NCBI GenBank assembly: GCA_037140715.1
Contig: JBAXDX010000046.1
Span: 1-21,889 of the forward strand
DNA: 21,889 nt
Reading direction: 5' to 3'
Source: JAUZPB01 sp037140715
GTDB lineage: Bacteria; Bacteroidota; Ignavibacteria; Ignavibacteriales; SURF-24
A model generated the notes under the pieces. That model made no database searches, was not told where the DNA came from, and saw only the letters and a program-made list of their open reading frames with translations. Below, piece by piece: positions 1 through 7,124 of the stretch (positions are counted from its first letter, which is position 1; every line of letters starts with the position of its first letter). Made by a program: the position numbers and the translations under genes.

Positions 1-271
1 GTTCAGTTCTTTCTCCGGGTGCTTTATCTTTCAACGGCGCACTTCCCTGCTCCTTTACCCGGCTCTGTGACTGAGTTTTCTTAGGAGAACGCGGACGGCT
101 TAAATCTTTTTGATAATCCGGCTTTTGCGGCTGTGGTTTCTGAGGAGCTTCTTTTTGCTGGCGGGGACTGCCCTGTGGCTGTGCCTTTGCTTTTACTACG
201 GACTTTTTCTTCCCTGCTTTTGAAAAATTGCTTAGTTTATCCCTGACAAATTTAACAATATGACCTAACAA
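1..271 (-). CDS. N-terminal part of a basic K/Q/P-rich protein (runs off left edge)
   Basis: An open minus-strand frame of 90 codons starts at a TTG (269-271) and continues past the left edge. An AAGGA sits 6 nt upstream of the TTG, and a stop codon lies two codons before it, so TTG is the only plausible start in this frame. The product begins MLGHIVKFVRDKLSNFSKAG and then becomes a low-complexity Lys/Gln/Pro/Ser-rich tail with repeated QKP and PQ motifs. No catalytic motif is reached before the edge. Long basic tails of this kind occur as N-terminal extensions of some RNA-binding proteins, including some DEAD-box RNA helicases, but that is only a guess. The frame is probably real because it is fully open and has a good ribosome binding site; the function is unknown. 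Confidence 0.5.
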   Translation of the reverse strand, partial: MLGHIVKFVRDKLSNFSKAGKKKSVVKAKAQPQGSPRQQKEAPQKPQPQKPDYQKDLSRPRSPKKTQSQSRVKEQGSAPLKDKAPGERTE

Positions 272-416
272 ATTTTATCCTTGTATATTAAGTGATCCGG
301 TAAAGCACGATCTGATTTTATTCGCACTTCTTCAACTATATGAAATTCCCTGATAGTTTACCTGAAATCCAATCCCTCCCCTTCTTACTCATAATCATAC
401 TCCTTCTCCCTCAGGC

Positions 417-464
417 GATTAAGATTAAGATTAAGATTAAGATTAAGATTAAGATTAAGATTAA
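417..464. repeat. Hexanucleotide satellite (GATTAA)8
   Basis: Eight perfect tandem copies of GATTAA fill 417-464 in the gap between the fliL-like gene and the left-edge gene. Upstream is AATCATACTC (393-402), about 13 nt before the CGATTA that opens the array. The same arrangement recurs at 1067-1121. A plus-strand frame running through this satellite encodes an IKIKIK stretch and is not considered a gene. Confidence 0.9.
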
Positions 465-507
465 GAAAAATACAGAGACTGTATGCCCATTGAAATATCA
501 GTCAGAA

Positions 508-915
508 CTACTGAACAATAAACTTTGTAAAATAAACACCTCTGATCTTAGGAGTTTTAATCCTCTTGGTCAGCTTGGTTTTCAGCTCTATTTTCAATGA
601 GTCCTTATAACCGGTCGATGTCAGCTCTTCTATCGTCTTGCTTGAAAGAGCTGTAATTATAACATCCTTAATAAGAGAGGCCTTTTCTTCAGCAGCCTTA
701 ACATCTTCCAGTTTTTTTAGCTGAACAGAAACTGATGCAAGCATAATTCTCTGTTCAGTTGAGCCTGAAGGATTTACTATTATATCATTAAGCTCATAAA
801 AAAACATCGGCTCTTCCGGTTCATCGTCTTCTTCTTTGGGCTTTTCTTTTCCACAGGAACTAATCAGAACTGACCCGATACAAAACATAATTAAAAATAA
901 CGATTTAAGACTCAT
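508..915 (-). CDS. FliL-like lipoprotein
   Basis: The protein has 135 residues. Residues 1-21 form a lipoprotein signal peptide ending in the lipobox ISSC, with Cys21 as the predicted lipidated residue. An acidic linker (EEDDEPEEP) follows. Residues 38-135 match the FliL periplasmic domain: FYELNDIIVNPSGS, then a conserved basic and aliphatic helix, and the C-terminal VYFTKFIVQ typical of FliL ('VyFtefvvQ'). FliL family proteins sit at the flagellar basal body next to the stator and affect torque or swarming. Classical FliL is anchored by one N-terminal transmembrane helix; here a lipid anchor seems to replace it, keeping the same periplasmic side. No other flagellar gene is in the window, so the link to motility is not shown by context. 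No strong ribosome binding site precedes the ATG. Confidence 0.78.
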   Translation of the reverse strand: MSLKSLFLIMFCIGSVLISSCGKEKPKEEDDEPEEPMFFYELNDIIVNPSGSTEQRIMLASVSVQLKKLEDVKAAEEKASLIKDVIITALSSKTIEELTSTGYKDSLKIELKTKLTKRIKTPKIRGVYFTKFIVQ

Positions 916-1091
916 AAGATTTCAATATGGTTGTTAATAGTTGCTAATAATAGAATGGAAATCTGGGATTCATATAAGCCAGCGCCGTAAAATAACTCAT
1001 GTTTATTTGATATGCAAATAAGACAAATATTTATGACAGGGGATATACAACAAATTTCCCTCTCTTAATCATACTCATTTCCACATGGAGC

Positions 1092-1121
1092 GATTATGAT
1101 TATGATTATGATTATGATTAT
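1092..1121. repeat. Hexanucleotide satellite (GATTAT)5
   Basis: Five perfect copies of GATTAT lie 26 nt beyond the stop of the M48 gene, in the gap before the fliL-like gene. The upstream flank carries AATCATACTC (1067-1076), 24 nt before the opening CGATTA, almost exactly as at 393-464. The flank and the array are partly complementary (ATCAT against ATGAT), so the array could fold against its flank. Confidence 0.88.
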
Positions 1122-1147
1122 GAAAATTACACAGGGAACCAGAGACC

Positions 1148-1954
1148 CTACTTCTTAAAATATTTCATCGCCTCAGGTATCTGACTTTTAATTTCATTAA
1201 TTCTTTTTGCATCACTCGGGTGATCGCTTAAAAATTCCAGCGGTGCGGCTCCTTTATTCGAAGCGGCCATTCTCTGCCAGAAAGTAACTGCAACATTAGG
1301 ATTATATCCTGCCATTGACATAAATATAATTCCAAGATGATCAGCCTCGCTTTCCTGTGTACGGCTGAATGGTAGCATTACTCCTACCTGCGCACCAAGT
1401 CCGAACGCAGTCTTGTAAATTTGCTGAGTAACAGCCGGTTTTGACTTTATCGCTTCAGAAAGAGCTACCCCGCCTAACTGTTCAAGCAGACCCTGGCTCA
1501 TCCTTTCATCTCCATGTTTTGCCACAGCATGCGCGATTTCATGCCCCAGTACAACCGCAAGTCCCGATTCATCCTGTGTAACCGGGAGAATCCCGCTATA
1601 AACCACCACTTTTCCTCCCGGCATACACCAGGCATTAACCTGCGGATCTTCGACAAGATTAAACTCCCAGCTGTACCCTCCCAAAATACCTGATAATTTG
1701 TTTTGTGCACAGTACTGCTCTACTGCCCTTTGAACTCTTGAACCCACCCGTTTAACCATCTCTGTCTGCTGAACGCTGGTGCTCAGTTTATGGCTTTTTA
1801 CGAAATCACCATACTGCTGAAAGCTCATTGTCAGCATCTCGGAGTCTGACACAAGGCTCAGCTGCCGCCTGCCTGTGATAGGTACTGTGTTACATTGTGA
1901 CAGAAAAAGTAACAGGATAAGAAGTGAAAAGACAACTGACTTTGAATTTTTCAT
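1148..1954 (-). CDS. M48 family zinc metalloprotease, lipoprotein
   Basis: The protein has 268 residues and belongs to the M48C (Oma1/LoiP-like) peptidases, membrane-associated proteases that degrade damaged envelope proteins. Residues 1-20 are a lipoprotein signal peptide with lipobox LSQC (Cys21), followed by the family hallmark NTVPITGRRQL. The zinc motif HEIAH is at 138-142, and the third ligand is expected to be Glu203 in TQESEADHLG (199-208). The C-terminal SDHPSDAKRI (243-252) is also typical. The length is normal for the family. An AAGGAG lies 8 nt upstream of the ATG, supporting this start. It faces away from the dehydrogenase at 2142, so the 187-nt gap must hold divergent promoters. 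The lipobox suggests anchoring at the periplasmic face of the inner or outer membrane. Confidence 0.93.
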   Translation of the reverse strand: MKNSKSVVFSLLILLLFLSQCNTVPITGRRQLSLVSDSEMLTMSFQQYGDFVKSHKLSTSVQQTEMVKRVGSRVQRAVEQYCAQNKLSGILGGYSWEFNLVEDPQVNAWCMPGGKVVVYSGILPVTQDESGLAVVLGHEIAHAVAKHGDERMSQGLLEQLGGVALSEAIKSKPAVTQQIYKTAFGLGAQVGVMLPFSRTQESEADHLGIIFMSMAGYNPNVAVTFWQRMAASNKGAAPLEFLSDHPSDAKRINEIKSQIPEAMKYFKK

Positions 1955-2141
1955 GATTAAGTTCTCCTTTAATAACTGGTGCTCCTGAAAAACAATGATT
2001 TATTTTCTTTTTCAGGTAGCAATCCTTTAAATATGTCTGACTAATTGTTTATTTTTGAATTCATAAAGTTAGGAAATTCCCGGGTATTATAAAATCCTTA
2101 TTAATTAATTTTATTTGCTTGTACAAAACAGGAGAAATCAA

Positions 2142-2915
2142 ATGGAATCATTAAAAAACAAGATTGTTTTTATTACCGGCGCTACCTCAGGCATCGGAAG
2201 AGCATGCGCTGTTGAATTTGCCAGGGGAGGAGCTGATTTAATCCTCTGCGCACGCAGACTCGAAATGCTTAATACTTTTGCCGAAGAATTAAAAGCACAG
2301 TCCGGCATTAAGACATTTTCGTTTCAGCTCGATGTCAGAAATGAAAAAGAAGTAAACTCCACAATCGCGACTTTGCCTGAAGAATGGAAGAATATCGACA
2401 TACTGATAAATAACGCAGGTCTTGCAAGAGGTTTAAGTAAATTTTATGAAGACGATACCAATAACTGGGAAGAGATGATAGACACTAACGTCAAGGGACT
2501 GCTTTATGTAACAAAGGCAGTCGCCACCGGAATGGTTGAAAGAAAGAAAGGACATATAATAAATATTGGTTCGATTGCCGGGCATGAAGTTTATTCAAAG
2601 GGAGGGGTTTATTGTGGCTCCAAACATGCCGTTGCTGCTATTACAAAATCCATGAGAATGGACCTTATTGATCAAAACATACGTGTCAGTACAATTGAAC
2701 CAGGATTTGTTGAGACAAATTTCAGTATAGTGCGCTTCCACGGAGATGAAGAAAAAGCAAAGAATGTTTACAAAGGAATGGACCCTCTGGTTGCTGAAGA
2801 TATTGCCGATACGGCAGTTTATATCGCAACGCGCCCGGCGCATGTGAATATAGCCGAGATAACTATTCTGCCGGCCCGGCAGGCAACAATTGCGGTAATT
2901 CATAGAAAAGACTGA
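2142..2915 (+). CDS. SDR family oxidoreductase (YdfG-like)
   Basis: The protein has 257 residues and is a classical short-chain dehydrogenase with a Rossmann fold. Visible motifs are the NAD(P)-binding TGATSGIG (12-19), an ARR after the second strand (37-39, favouring NADPH), NNAG (90-93), the Asn of NVKG (116), catalytic Ser144, and Tyr157-x3-Lys161 (YCGSK). The NNAGLARG stretch and the EPGFVETNFS loop resemble E. coli YdfG, which reduces 3-hydroxy-acid type substrates such as malonic semialdehyde and oxidises serine or L-allo-threonine. The substrate here cannot be read from sequence. The frame is open up to a TTG at 2115, but the ATG at 2142 follows AGGAGA with good spacing and starts right at the fold, so it is chosen. 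The gene is monocistronic and ends at a hairpin terminator. Confidence 0.93.
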   Translation: MESLKNKIVFITGATSGIGRACAVEFARGGADLILCARRLEMLNTFAEELKAQSGIKTFSFQLDVRNEKEVNSTIATLPEEWKNIDILINNAGLARGLSKFYEDDTNNWEEMIDTNVKGLLYVTKAVATGMVERKKGHIINIGSIAGHEVYSKGGVYCGSKHAVAAITKSMRMDLIDQNIRVSTIEPGFVETNFSIVRFHGDEEKAKNVYKGMDPLVAEDIADTAVYIATRPAHVNIAEITILPARQATIAVIHRKD

Positions 2916-3008
2916 AAGCAGAGCTACCGGTATTATGTGGCATCCGCAGGAGTATGTCTGAGGATTATAAGGAATTGCTCATTTGGGAATGATACTCTTT
3001 TCTATTAA

Positions 3009-3045
3009 AATAGCAGAGCTTGGTGCTTTATCAGGCTCTGCTATT
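3009..3045. terminator. Bidirectional hairpin terminator between convergent genes
   Basis: A perfect 11-bp inverted repeat (AATAGCAGAGC / GCTCTGCTATT) surrounds a 15-nt loop. It sits between the plus-strand dehydrogenase (stop 2915) and the minus-strand YrdC-domain gene (stop 3064). A and T runs occur on both sides, so it can serve both directions. Confidence 0.75.
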
Positions 3046-3063
3046 ATAAATACAACAGAAGGT

Positions 3064-3675
3064 TTACACAAACAGGCTTATATCGCCCGCGCCTTCTCTT
3101 ACTATTTCGGGCGTGTCCGAACTTAGGTCCACTATCGTTGATACCTGTCCCTGCAGGCTTCCGCTTGCGAGCATCAGTTCAATCTGAGAATTAAAAATTG
3201 TCTGAATTTCAAGCGGGTCGAAAAGGACTTCGCCTTTACGGTTTGTAACGCTTGTGCTGATGATCGGGTTGCCAAGTTCCCTGACCAGAGCTAAAGCGAT
3301 GGGATGATTCGGCACTCTGATACCTACTGTCTGTCTTTTGGTCCATAATTTTTTCGGAACTTCCTTAGCCGCAGGCAGAATAAATGTATATGGGCCTGGC
3401 AGAAGGTGTTTCATTGTTCTGTACGCATAATCTGAAACTCTGGCATACTTAGCGATATCCTTCAGATCAGAGCAGACAAAACTAAACAGCTTTGAACCTG
3501 AATCCTGTTTTATTGCAAAGACGCGGTCAAGCGCTTCTTTATTGAAAATATCACAGCCAATACCATACACCGTATCAGTCGGATAAATAATTAACCCGCC
3601 ACTTTTAAGTGTTTCAACGGCCTTATTGATAAACCTTACTTGAGGATTTTCCGGATGGAGTTCACAATATTCCAT
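3064..3675 (-). CDS. YrdC/Sua5 domain protein, YciO-like subfamily
   Basis: The protein has 203 residues and is a single YrdC-like domain. YrdC/Sua5 proteins (TsaC) make threonylcarbamoyl-AMP from threonine, bicarbonate and ATP, the first step of the tRNA t6A modification. The N-terminus (HPENPQ-R-INKAVETLKSGG) and the C-terminus (DTPEIVREGAGD) resemble E. coli YciO more than TsaC. YPTDTVYG (31-38) is the conserved nucleotide-binding strand. The KxR motif of proven TsaC/Sua5 enzymes is not intact: the segment reads KQDSGSK (56-62). The SxN motif appears as TSVTN (141-145). AGGAG lies 8 nt before the ATG. It is the last gene of a probable three-gene minus-strand cluster, 74 nt after the CYTH gene. 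Whether it is this cell's t6A enzyme or a YciO paralog with another role is open. Confidence 0.87.
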   Translation of the reverse strand: MEYCELHPENPQVRFINKAVETLKSGGLIIYPTDTVYGIGCDIFNKEALDRVFAIKQDSGSKLFSFVCSDLKDIAKYARVSDYAYRTMKHLLPGPYTFILPAAKEVPKKLWTKRQTVGIRVPNHPIALALVRELGNPIISTSVTNRKGEVLFDPLEIQTIFNSQIELMLASGSLQGQVSTIVDLSSDTPEIVREGAGDISLFV

Positions 3676-3749
3676 ACTAAGCTCCTGTCTTTGTGATTGT
3701 TAAAATATGATACACGAATATATTAATTGAAAAGAAATTTACTTTTTGA

Positions 3750-4244
3750 TCATTCTTCAATGGACATTTTTTTATCATGGAACTTCGAATAAGGATTTTT
3801 TACAAGGCTGGAGTTCGAGTATCTTGAATCCTCTGATACTTCCGGGCCTGTCCATTCAGGCAGTACAATAACAGTCTCTTCATCAGGCAGTTCTATTTCC
3901 GCAATAACAAGCCCCTGATTTTCCTTCCCAAAGACATCGATTTCCCATTTATATCCATTGGAAAAAACAATATATCTTATTTTTTCAATCAGAGGCTTTT
4001 GGCAAAGCAGGTCGAGAAGCTGGGCAGCTTCATCAAAAGGTATTTCATATTCATATTCAAGCCTTTTGATACCTGTTCTTAATCCTTTAATGGTAAGGAA
4101 GCCCTTTTCACCCGCAGTACGCACGCGTACCGTAGTGTTTTTATCGGTTGACAGATAGCCCTGCCTGTAAATACTCGCAGTACTGATGCTTTTCTTCCAG
4201 CCGTTATTTTTCACAAGGAACTTTCTTTCTATCTCAAAGGACAT
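3750..4244 (-). CDS. CYTH domain protein (triphosphate tunnel metalloenzyme)
   Basis: The protein has 164 residues and belongs to the CYTH/TTM superfamily, whose tunnel of basic and acidic residues binds a triphosphate and divalent metal. The signature ExExK is residues 4-8 (EIERK), followed by FLV. Further conserved features are QGYL near residue 29, VRVR, FLTIKG, the Glu-rich strand YEYEIP, KIRY, WEIDVF and IAEIELP. This arrangement matches the small bacterial tripolyphosphatases of the NE1496/CthTTM type and not class IV adenylate cyclase, so inorganic tripolyphosphate hydrolysis is the likeliest activity. The exact substrate is inferred from the family. It lies 25 nt downstream of the rhodanese gene, suggesting shared transcription. 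Confidence 0.9.
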   Translation of the reverse strand: MSFEIERKFLVKNNGWKKSISTASIYRQGYLSTDKNTTVRVRTAGEKGFLTIKGLRTGIKRLEYEYEIPFDEAAQLLDLLCQKPLIEKIRYIVFSNGYKWEIDVFGKENQGLVIAEIELPDEETVIVLPEWTGPEVSEDSRYSNSSLVKNPYSKFHDKKMSIEE

Positions 4245-4269
4245 ATTAGTTCTGCCTTAAAAATCCAGT

Positions 4270-4656
4270 TTACTTCTTTACCGTGCTTTTAACATACTCA
4301 ATCATTCCGCCTGAAACATTTCTGCTTTTGTACCCGTGTTCCTTCAGAATTTTCTGAGCCACTGCTGAACGGTTGCCTGACCGGCAGATAACGGCTATAT
4401 TCTTATCTTTATACTTTTCTAATTCCTTAATTCTGCTCTCAAGCTCCTGCACAGGGATATTTATTACTCCGTCAATCTGACCGAGCGGGCCTTTTAATTC
4501 CTGCGGTGTCCTTACATCCAGAATAACAAGTGATTTATCGTTCTTCTGTGCATCCTTTAATTCACTAACCGTCATGACTGCTGTTTTATCCTGCGCACAT
4601 ACTGTAAGGTTTAGAAAGAGAATAAGTGCTAAGATTACTTTTTTAATGATATTCAT
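4270..4656 (-). CDS. Exported rhodanese-like sulfurtransferase
   Basis: The protein has 128 residues. Residues 1-21 form a signal peptide (NIIKK start, hydrophobic core, then TVCA followed by QDK), so export to the periplasm is predicted. Residues 27-125 are one rhodanese domain: LDVRTPQEL, then INIPVQEL, and the active loop CRSGNRS (91-97) with nucleophile Cys91. Single-domain rhodaneses carry persulfide sulfur; the CRSGxRS loop is the sulfurtransferase form. The position of Cys20 makes a lipoprotein possible, but Val19 at -1 is a poor lipobox residue, so signal peptidase I cleavage after Ala21 is preferred. It is the first gene of the minus-strand cluster with the CYTH and YrdC-domain genes. 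Confidence 0.92.
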   Translation of the reverse strand: MNIIKKVILALILFLNLTVCAQDKTAVMTVSELKDAQKNDKSLVILDVRTPQELKGPLGQIDGVINIPVQELESRIKELEKYKDKNIAVICRSGNRSAVAQKILKEHGYKSRNVSGGMIEYVKSTVKK

Positions 4657-4997
4657 ATTTACCCCTGTTTGTTTTTATTAAAAGTACGATACATATCCGT
4701 TTTCAAACTCACGTTCTAATGATTAACAATATAAATAAATATTGCGTATAATCCCAAAGTTTTTTTATATACCACAATAGTTCGGAGCTTATGAATTTAA
4801 CTTTTTGAATCCGGAATTATCCTGGGATTCAGATAACAGACCAGAAACTGATTCTTATTATAAACAGACTGAAAAATAATGAGAGACTGACATGAATCTT
4901 TTTGTTTCATTAAAAATATCATTTTCATATATTTCGGATGAAAATTTCAGCGGTTGCCAGACAAAATCAATTTTATAAAGTATTATCCGGAGTTTAT
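4657..4997. other. Divergent intergenic region, no gene seen
   Basis: This 341-nt AT-rich gap separates the minus-strand rhodanese gene from the plus-strand YchJ gene and must contain promoters for both. It contains a short inverted repeat GAATCC/GGATTC at 4807-4830. The frame continues upstream of the YchJ start to an ATG at 4938, but that segment has no family similarity. No tRNA, small ORF with a ribosome binding site, or clear promoter pair was found. Confidence 0.6.
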
Positions 4998-5489
4998 ATG
5001 CAGTGCCCCTGTGGATCAGGCAAGACTTATTCAGAATGTTGCGAACTTATTATTAAGAAGGAACGCCCGGCTCTTACGGCTGAAGAACTGATGCGCTCAC
5101 GTTATACAGCTTATACGATTAATGACGTTGATTATATAGCGGGAACTACCCACCCCGATAAAAAAAACGATCTGGACATCGAAGCCACAAAGAAGTGGGC
5201 TGCGGAATCAGACTGGATGGGACTGAGTATAATCAGGACTGAAAAAGGCACCACCAATGATGATGAAGGCGAGGTTGAGTTTATCGCCTCTTTTTCCATT
5301 AAGGGTGTAAAACAGGAACACCATGAAATTTCCACTTTTAAAAAAACTGACGGAGAATGGTATTTCTGGGACGGCAAATACCCCACGGCAAAACCATTCG
5401 TCAGATTGGAAGATAAAACAGGAAGAAACGCCCCCTGCATCTGCGGAAGTGGCAAAAAATATAAGAAATGCTGTGGCAAGGAAGCCTGA
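4998..5489 (+). CDS. YchJ family protein with two SEC-C zinc motifs
   Basis: The protein has 163 residues and matches the UPF0225 (YchJ) family. An N-terminal SEC-C motif has Cys 3, 5, 14 and 15 (CPCGSGKTYSECC). The central domain (about 25-140) contains the family hallmark LMRSRYTAYT and the later HHEISTF and WYFWDG. A C-terminal SEC-C motif has Cys 147, 149, 158 and 159 (PCICGSGKKYKKCC). SEC-C is the small zinc knuckle first described at the C-terminus of SecA, where it contacts SecB and ribosomes; the YchJ role itself is not established. The frame extends to an ATG at 4938, but the ATG at 4998 is preceded by CCGGAG and begins directly with the zinc motif as in other family members, so it is chosen. 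Confidence 0.92.
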   Translation: MQCPCGSGKTYSECCELIIKKERPALTAEELMRSRYTAYTINDVDYIAGTTHPDKKNDLDIEATKKWAAESDWMGLSIIRTEKGTTNDDEGEVEFIASFSIKGVKQEHHEISTFKKTDGEWYFWDGKYPTAKPFVRLEDKTGRNAPCICGSGKKYKKCCGKEA

Positions 5490-5521
5490 AAAACTTCTTT
5501 TGAGGCAAAACTTAAAGTGAA

Positions 5522-5562
5522 TCCGGTTCAAAAACCCTGACCAGACCGTTCCATGAACCGGA
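5522..5562 (+). terminator. Possible hairpin terminator after the YchJ gene
   Basis: TCCGGTTCA (5522-5530) and TGAACCGGA (5554-5562) form a perfect 9-bp stem around a 23-nt loop, 33 nt after the stop at 5489. There is no U tract immediately behind it, so termination by this hairpin is uncertain. Confidence 0.4.
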
Positions 5563-5779
5563 ATTGCTTAATATAGAATGACTTGTCCTCTAAAATTCTT
5601 CCGGACGGCTCCTTATTCCCTGATTATTTGTACAGAGATACTGCGCCCGGTATATTTTACCCTCTTATTTCTGTCCCGCTTTTTATTCCCGCATATATTG
5701 AACTATTTTTAGTATAATTGGTTAAGTAAATTTGTTACCTGTTTTAACCAAACACATATTCATTAAGAAGAGAGGTTTT

Positions 5780-7123
5780 ATGAGACGAACATTCATAGTT
5801 TTGTGCTTACTGCTTTTGTCAGGCTTGCCGGCAACAGCGCAGAGTAAGAAAATCGAGTTTACGGAGTATAATCTTGATAATGGTCTGCACGTTATTCTTC
5901 ACGAGAACAGGGCAGCTCCAATTGTGGCGATAACTGTAACCTACCACACAGGCTCGAAGAACGAACAGCCCAACCGTACCGGCTTTGCACACTTTTTTGA
6001 GCATCTTATGTTCGAGGGATCAGAGAATATTAAACGTGGCGAGTTTTTCCAGATAGTCCAGAATGCCGGTGGCGAGCTGAATGCTTATACATCGTTTGAC
6101 CAGACAGTTTACCACGAAGAACTGCCTTCAAATCAGGCAGAGCTTGGCTTGTGGCTGGAATCTGAAAGAATGCTCCATCTTAAGATTGATTCAGCCGGAG
6201 TTGAGACTCAGAGAGGCGTGGTTAAAGAAGAAAGGAAACAACGTCTTGAAAATAAGCCTTATGGCAGTTTCATGGAACAGACTTTCTCACATGCCTATAA
6301 GGTACATCCTTACAGATGGGTTCCTATCGGCTCAGCTCAGTATATCGATATGGCAAATCTGAATGAATTCATGGATTTTTATAAGACTTTTTATGTACCC
6401 AATAACGCCGTACTTTCAATCTCAGGCGACTTTGACATTCCCCAAATGAAGGAATATGTAGAGAAATATTTCTCAGAGATACCTAAAGGAACCAGAAATA
6501 TTTTCAGACCTGATCAGGTGGAGCCTGTACAGTCCGCAATGGTGAAGGATACGGTTTATGATAATATCCAGCTGCCCGCAGTTATTAAGGCGTATCATAT
6601 CCCTGCGCAGAGTGCACCTGATTATTATGCAATCAATATGCTTACTACGCTGTTGTCATCGGGGCAGAGTTCGCGCTTCTACAAACAGATTGTGGACAAC
6701 GACCAGAAGGCCGTGCAGGTTGGCTCATTCCCCTTTTCTCTTGAAAATCCGGGACTATTTATCGCGTATGGTATTTCTAACATGGGCGTGAATGCCACAA
6801 CTGTCGATTCTGCTATCGATGCTGAAATAAAGAAGGTACAGAACAACCTGATAGACGAAAAGGAATTTGAAAAACTTAAAAATCAGATGGAAAATGATTT
6901 TATCAGTAGCAAGGCAACTAATATCGGAGTTGCTAACAGTCTGGCTGATTACTTCCTCTTCTTCAATGGCAATACGAATCTTATTAATACCGAAATAGAT
7001 AATTATATGAAGGTTACGCGCGAAGATATTGAATACGCCGCCAGCCGGTACCTGACTAAGGAAAACGAAACGATTTTGTACTATCTGCCTAAATCGGCAA
7101 AGACTACTATGAAGGGGAAATAA
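5780..7123 (+). CDS. M16 zinc peptidase, catalytic subunit (exported)
   Basis: The protein has 447 residues with a signal peptide (MRRTFIVLCL...ATAQ, cut about residue 21) and belongs to the M16B pitrilysin-like peptidases. The inverted zinc motif HxxEH is HFFEH at 71-75, and the third ligand is expected in VVKEERKQR, at Glu150 or Glu151, the usual 76-residue distance. The second M16 domain spans roughly residues 215-440. The TTG at 5732 would add 16 residues before the signal peptide; the ATG at 5780 follows AAGAGAGG and starts the signal peptide cleanly, so it is used. Only 1 nt separates its stop from the next start, so the two M16 genes are surely one operon and probably one periplasmic heterodimer, in the manner of mitochondrial processing peptidase. 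Confidence 0.94.
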   Translation: MRRTFIVLCLLLLSGLPATAQSKKIEFTEYNLDNGLHVILHENRAAPIVAITVTYHTGSKNEQPNRTGFAHFFEHLMFEGSENIKRGEFFQIVQNAGGELNAYTSFDQTVYHEELPSNQAELGLWLESERMLHLKIDSAGVETQRGVVKEERKQRLENKPYGSFMEQTFSHAYKVHPYRWVPIGSAQYIDMANLNEFMDFYKTFYVPNNAVLSISGDFDIPQMKEYVEKYFSEIPKGTRNIFRPDQVEPVQSAMVKDTVYDNIQLPAVIKAYHIPAQSAPDYYAINMLTTLLSSGQSSRFYKQIVDNDQKAVQVGSFPFSLENPGLFIAYGISNMGVNATTVDSAIDAEIKKVQNNLIDEKEFEKLKNQMENDFISSKATNIGVANSLADYFLFFNGNTNLINTEIDNYMKVTREDIEYAASRYLTKENETILYYLPKSAKTTMKGK

Positions 7124-7124
7124 A

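Noticed and set aside
340..600. Plus-strand 86-codon frame through the GATTAA satellite
   Set aside because: It encodes an IKIKIK run from the satellite, overlaps the 3' end of the FliL-like gene in antisense and has no ribosome binding site.
5713..5718. Perfect TATAAT upstream of the M16 operon as a promoter
   Set aside because: No -35-like hexamer lies at 16-18 nt and the DNA is AT-rich, so a promoter call is not supported beyond the single hexamer.
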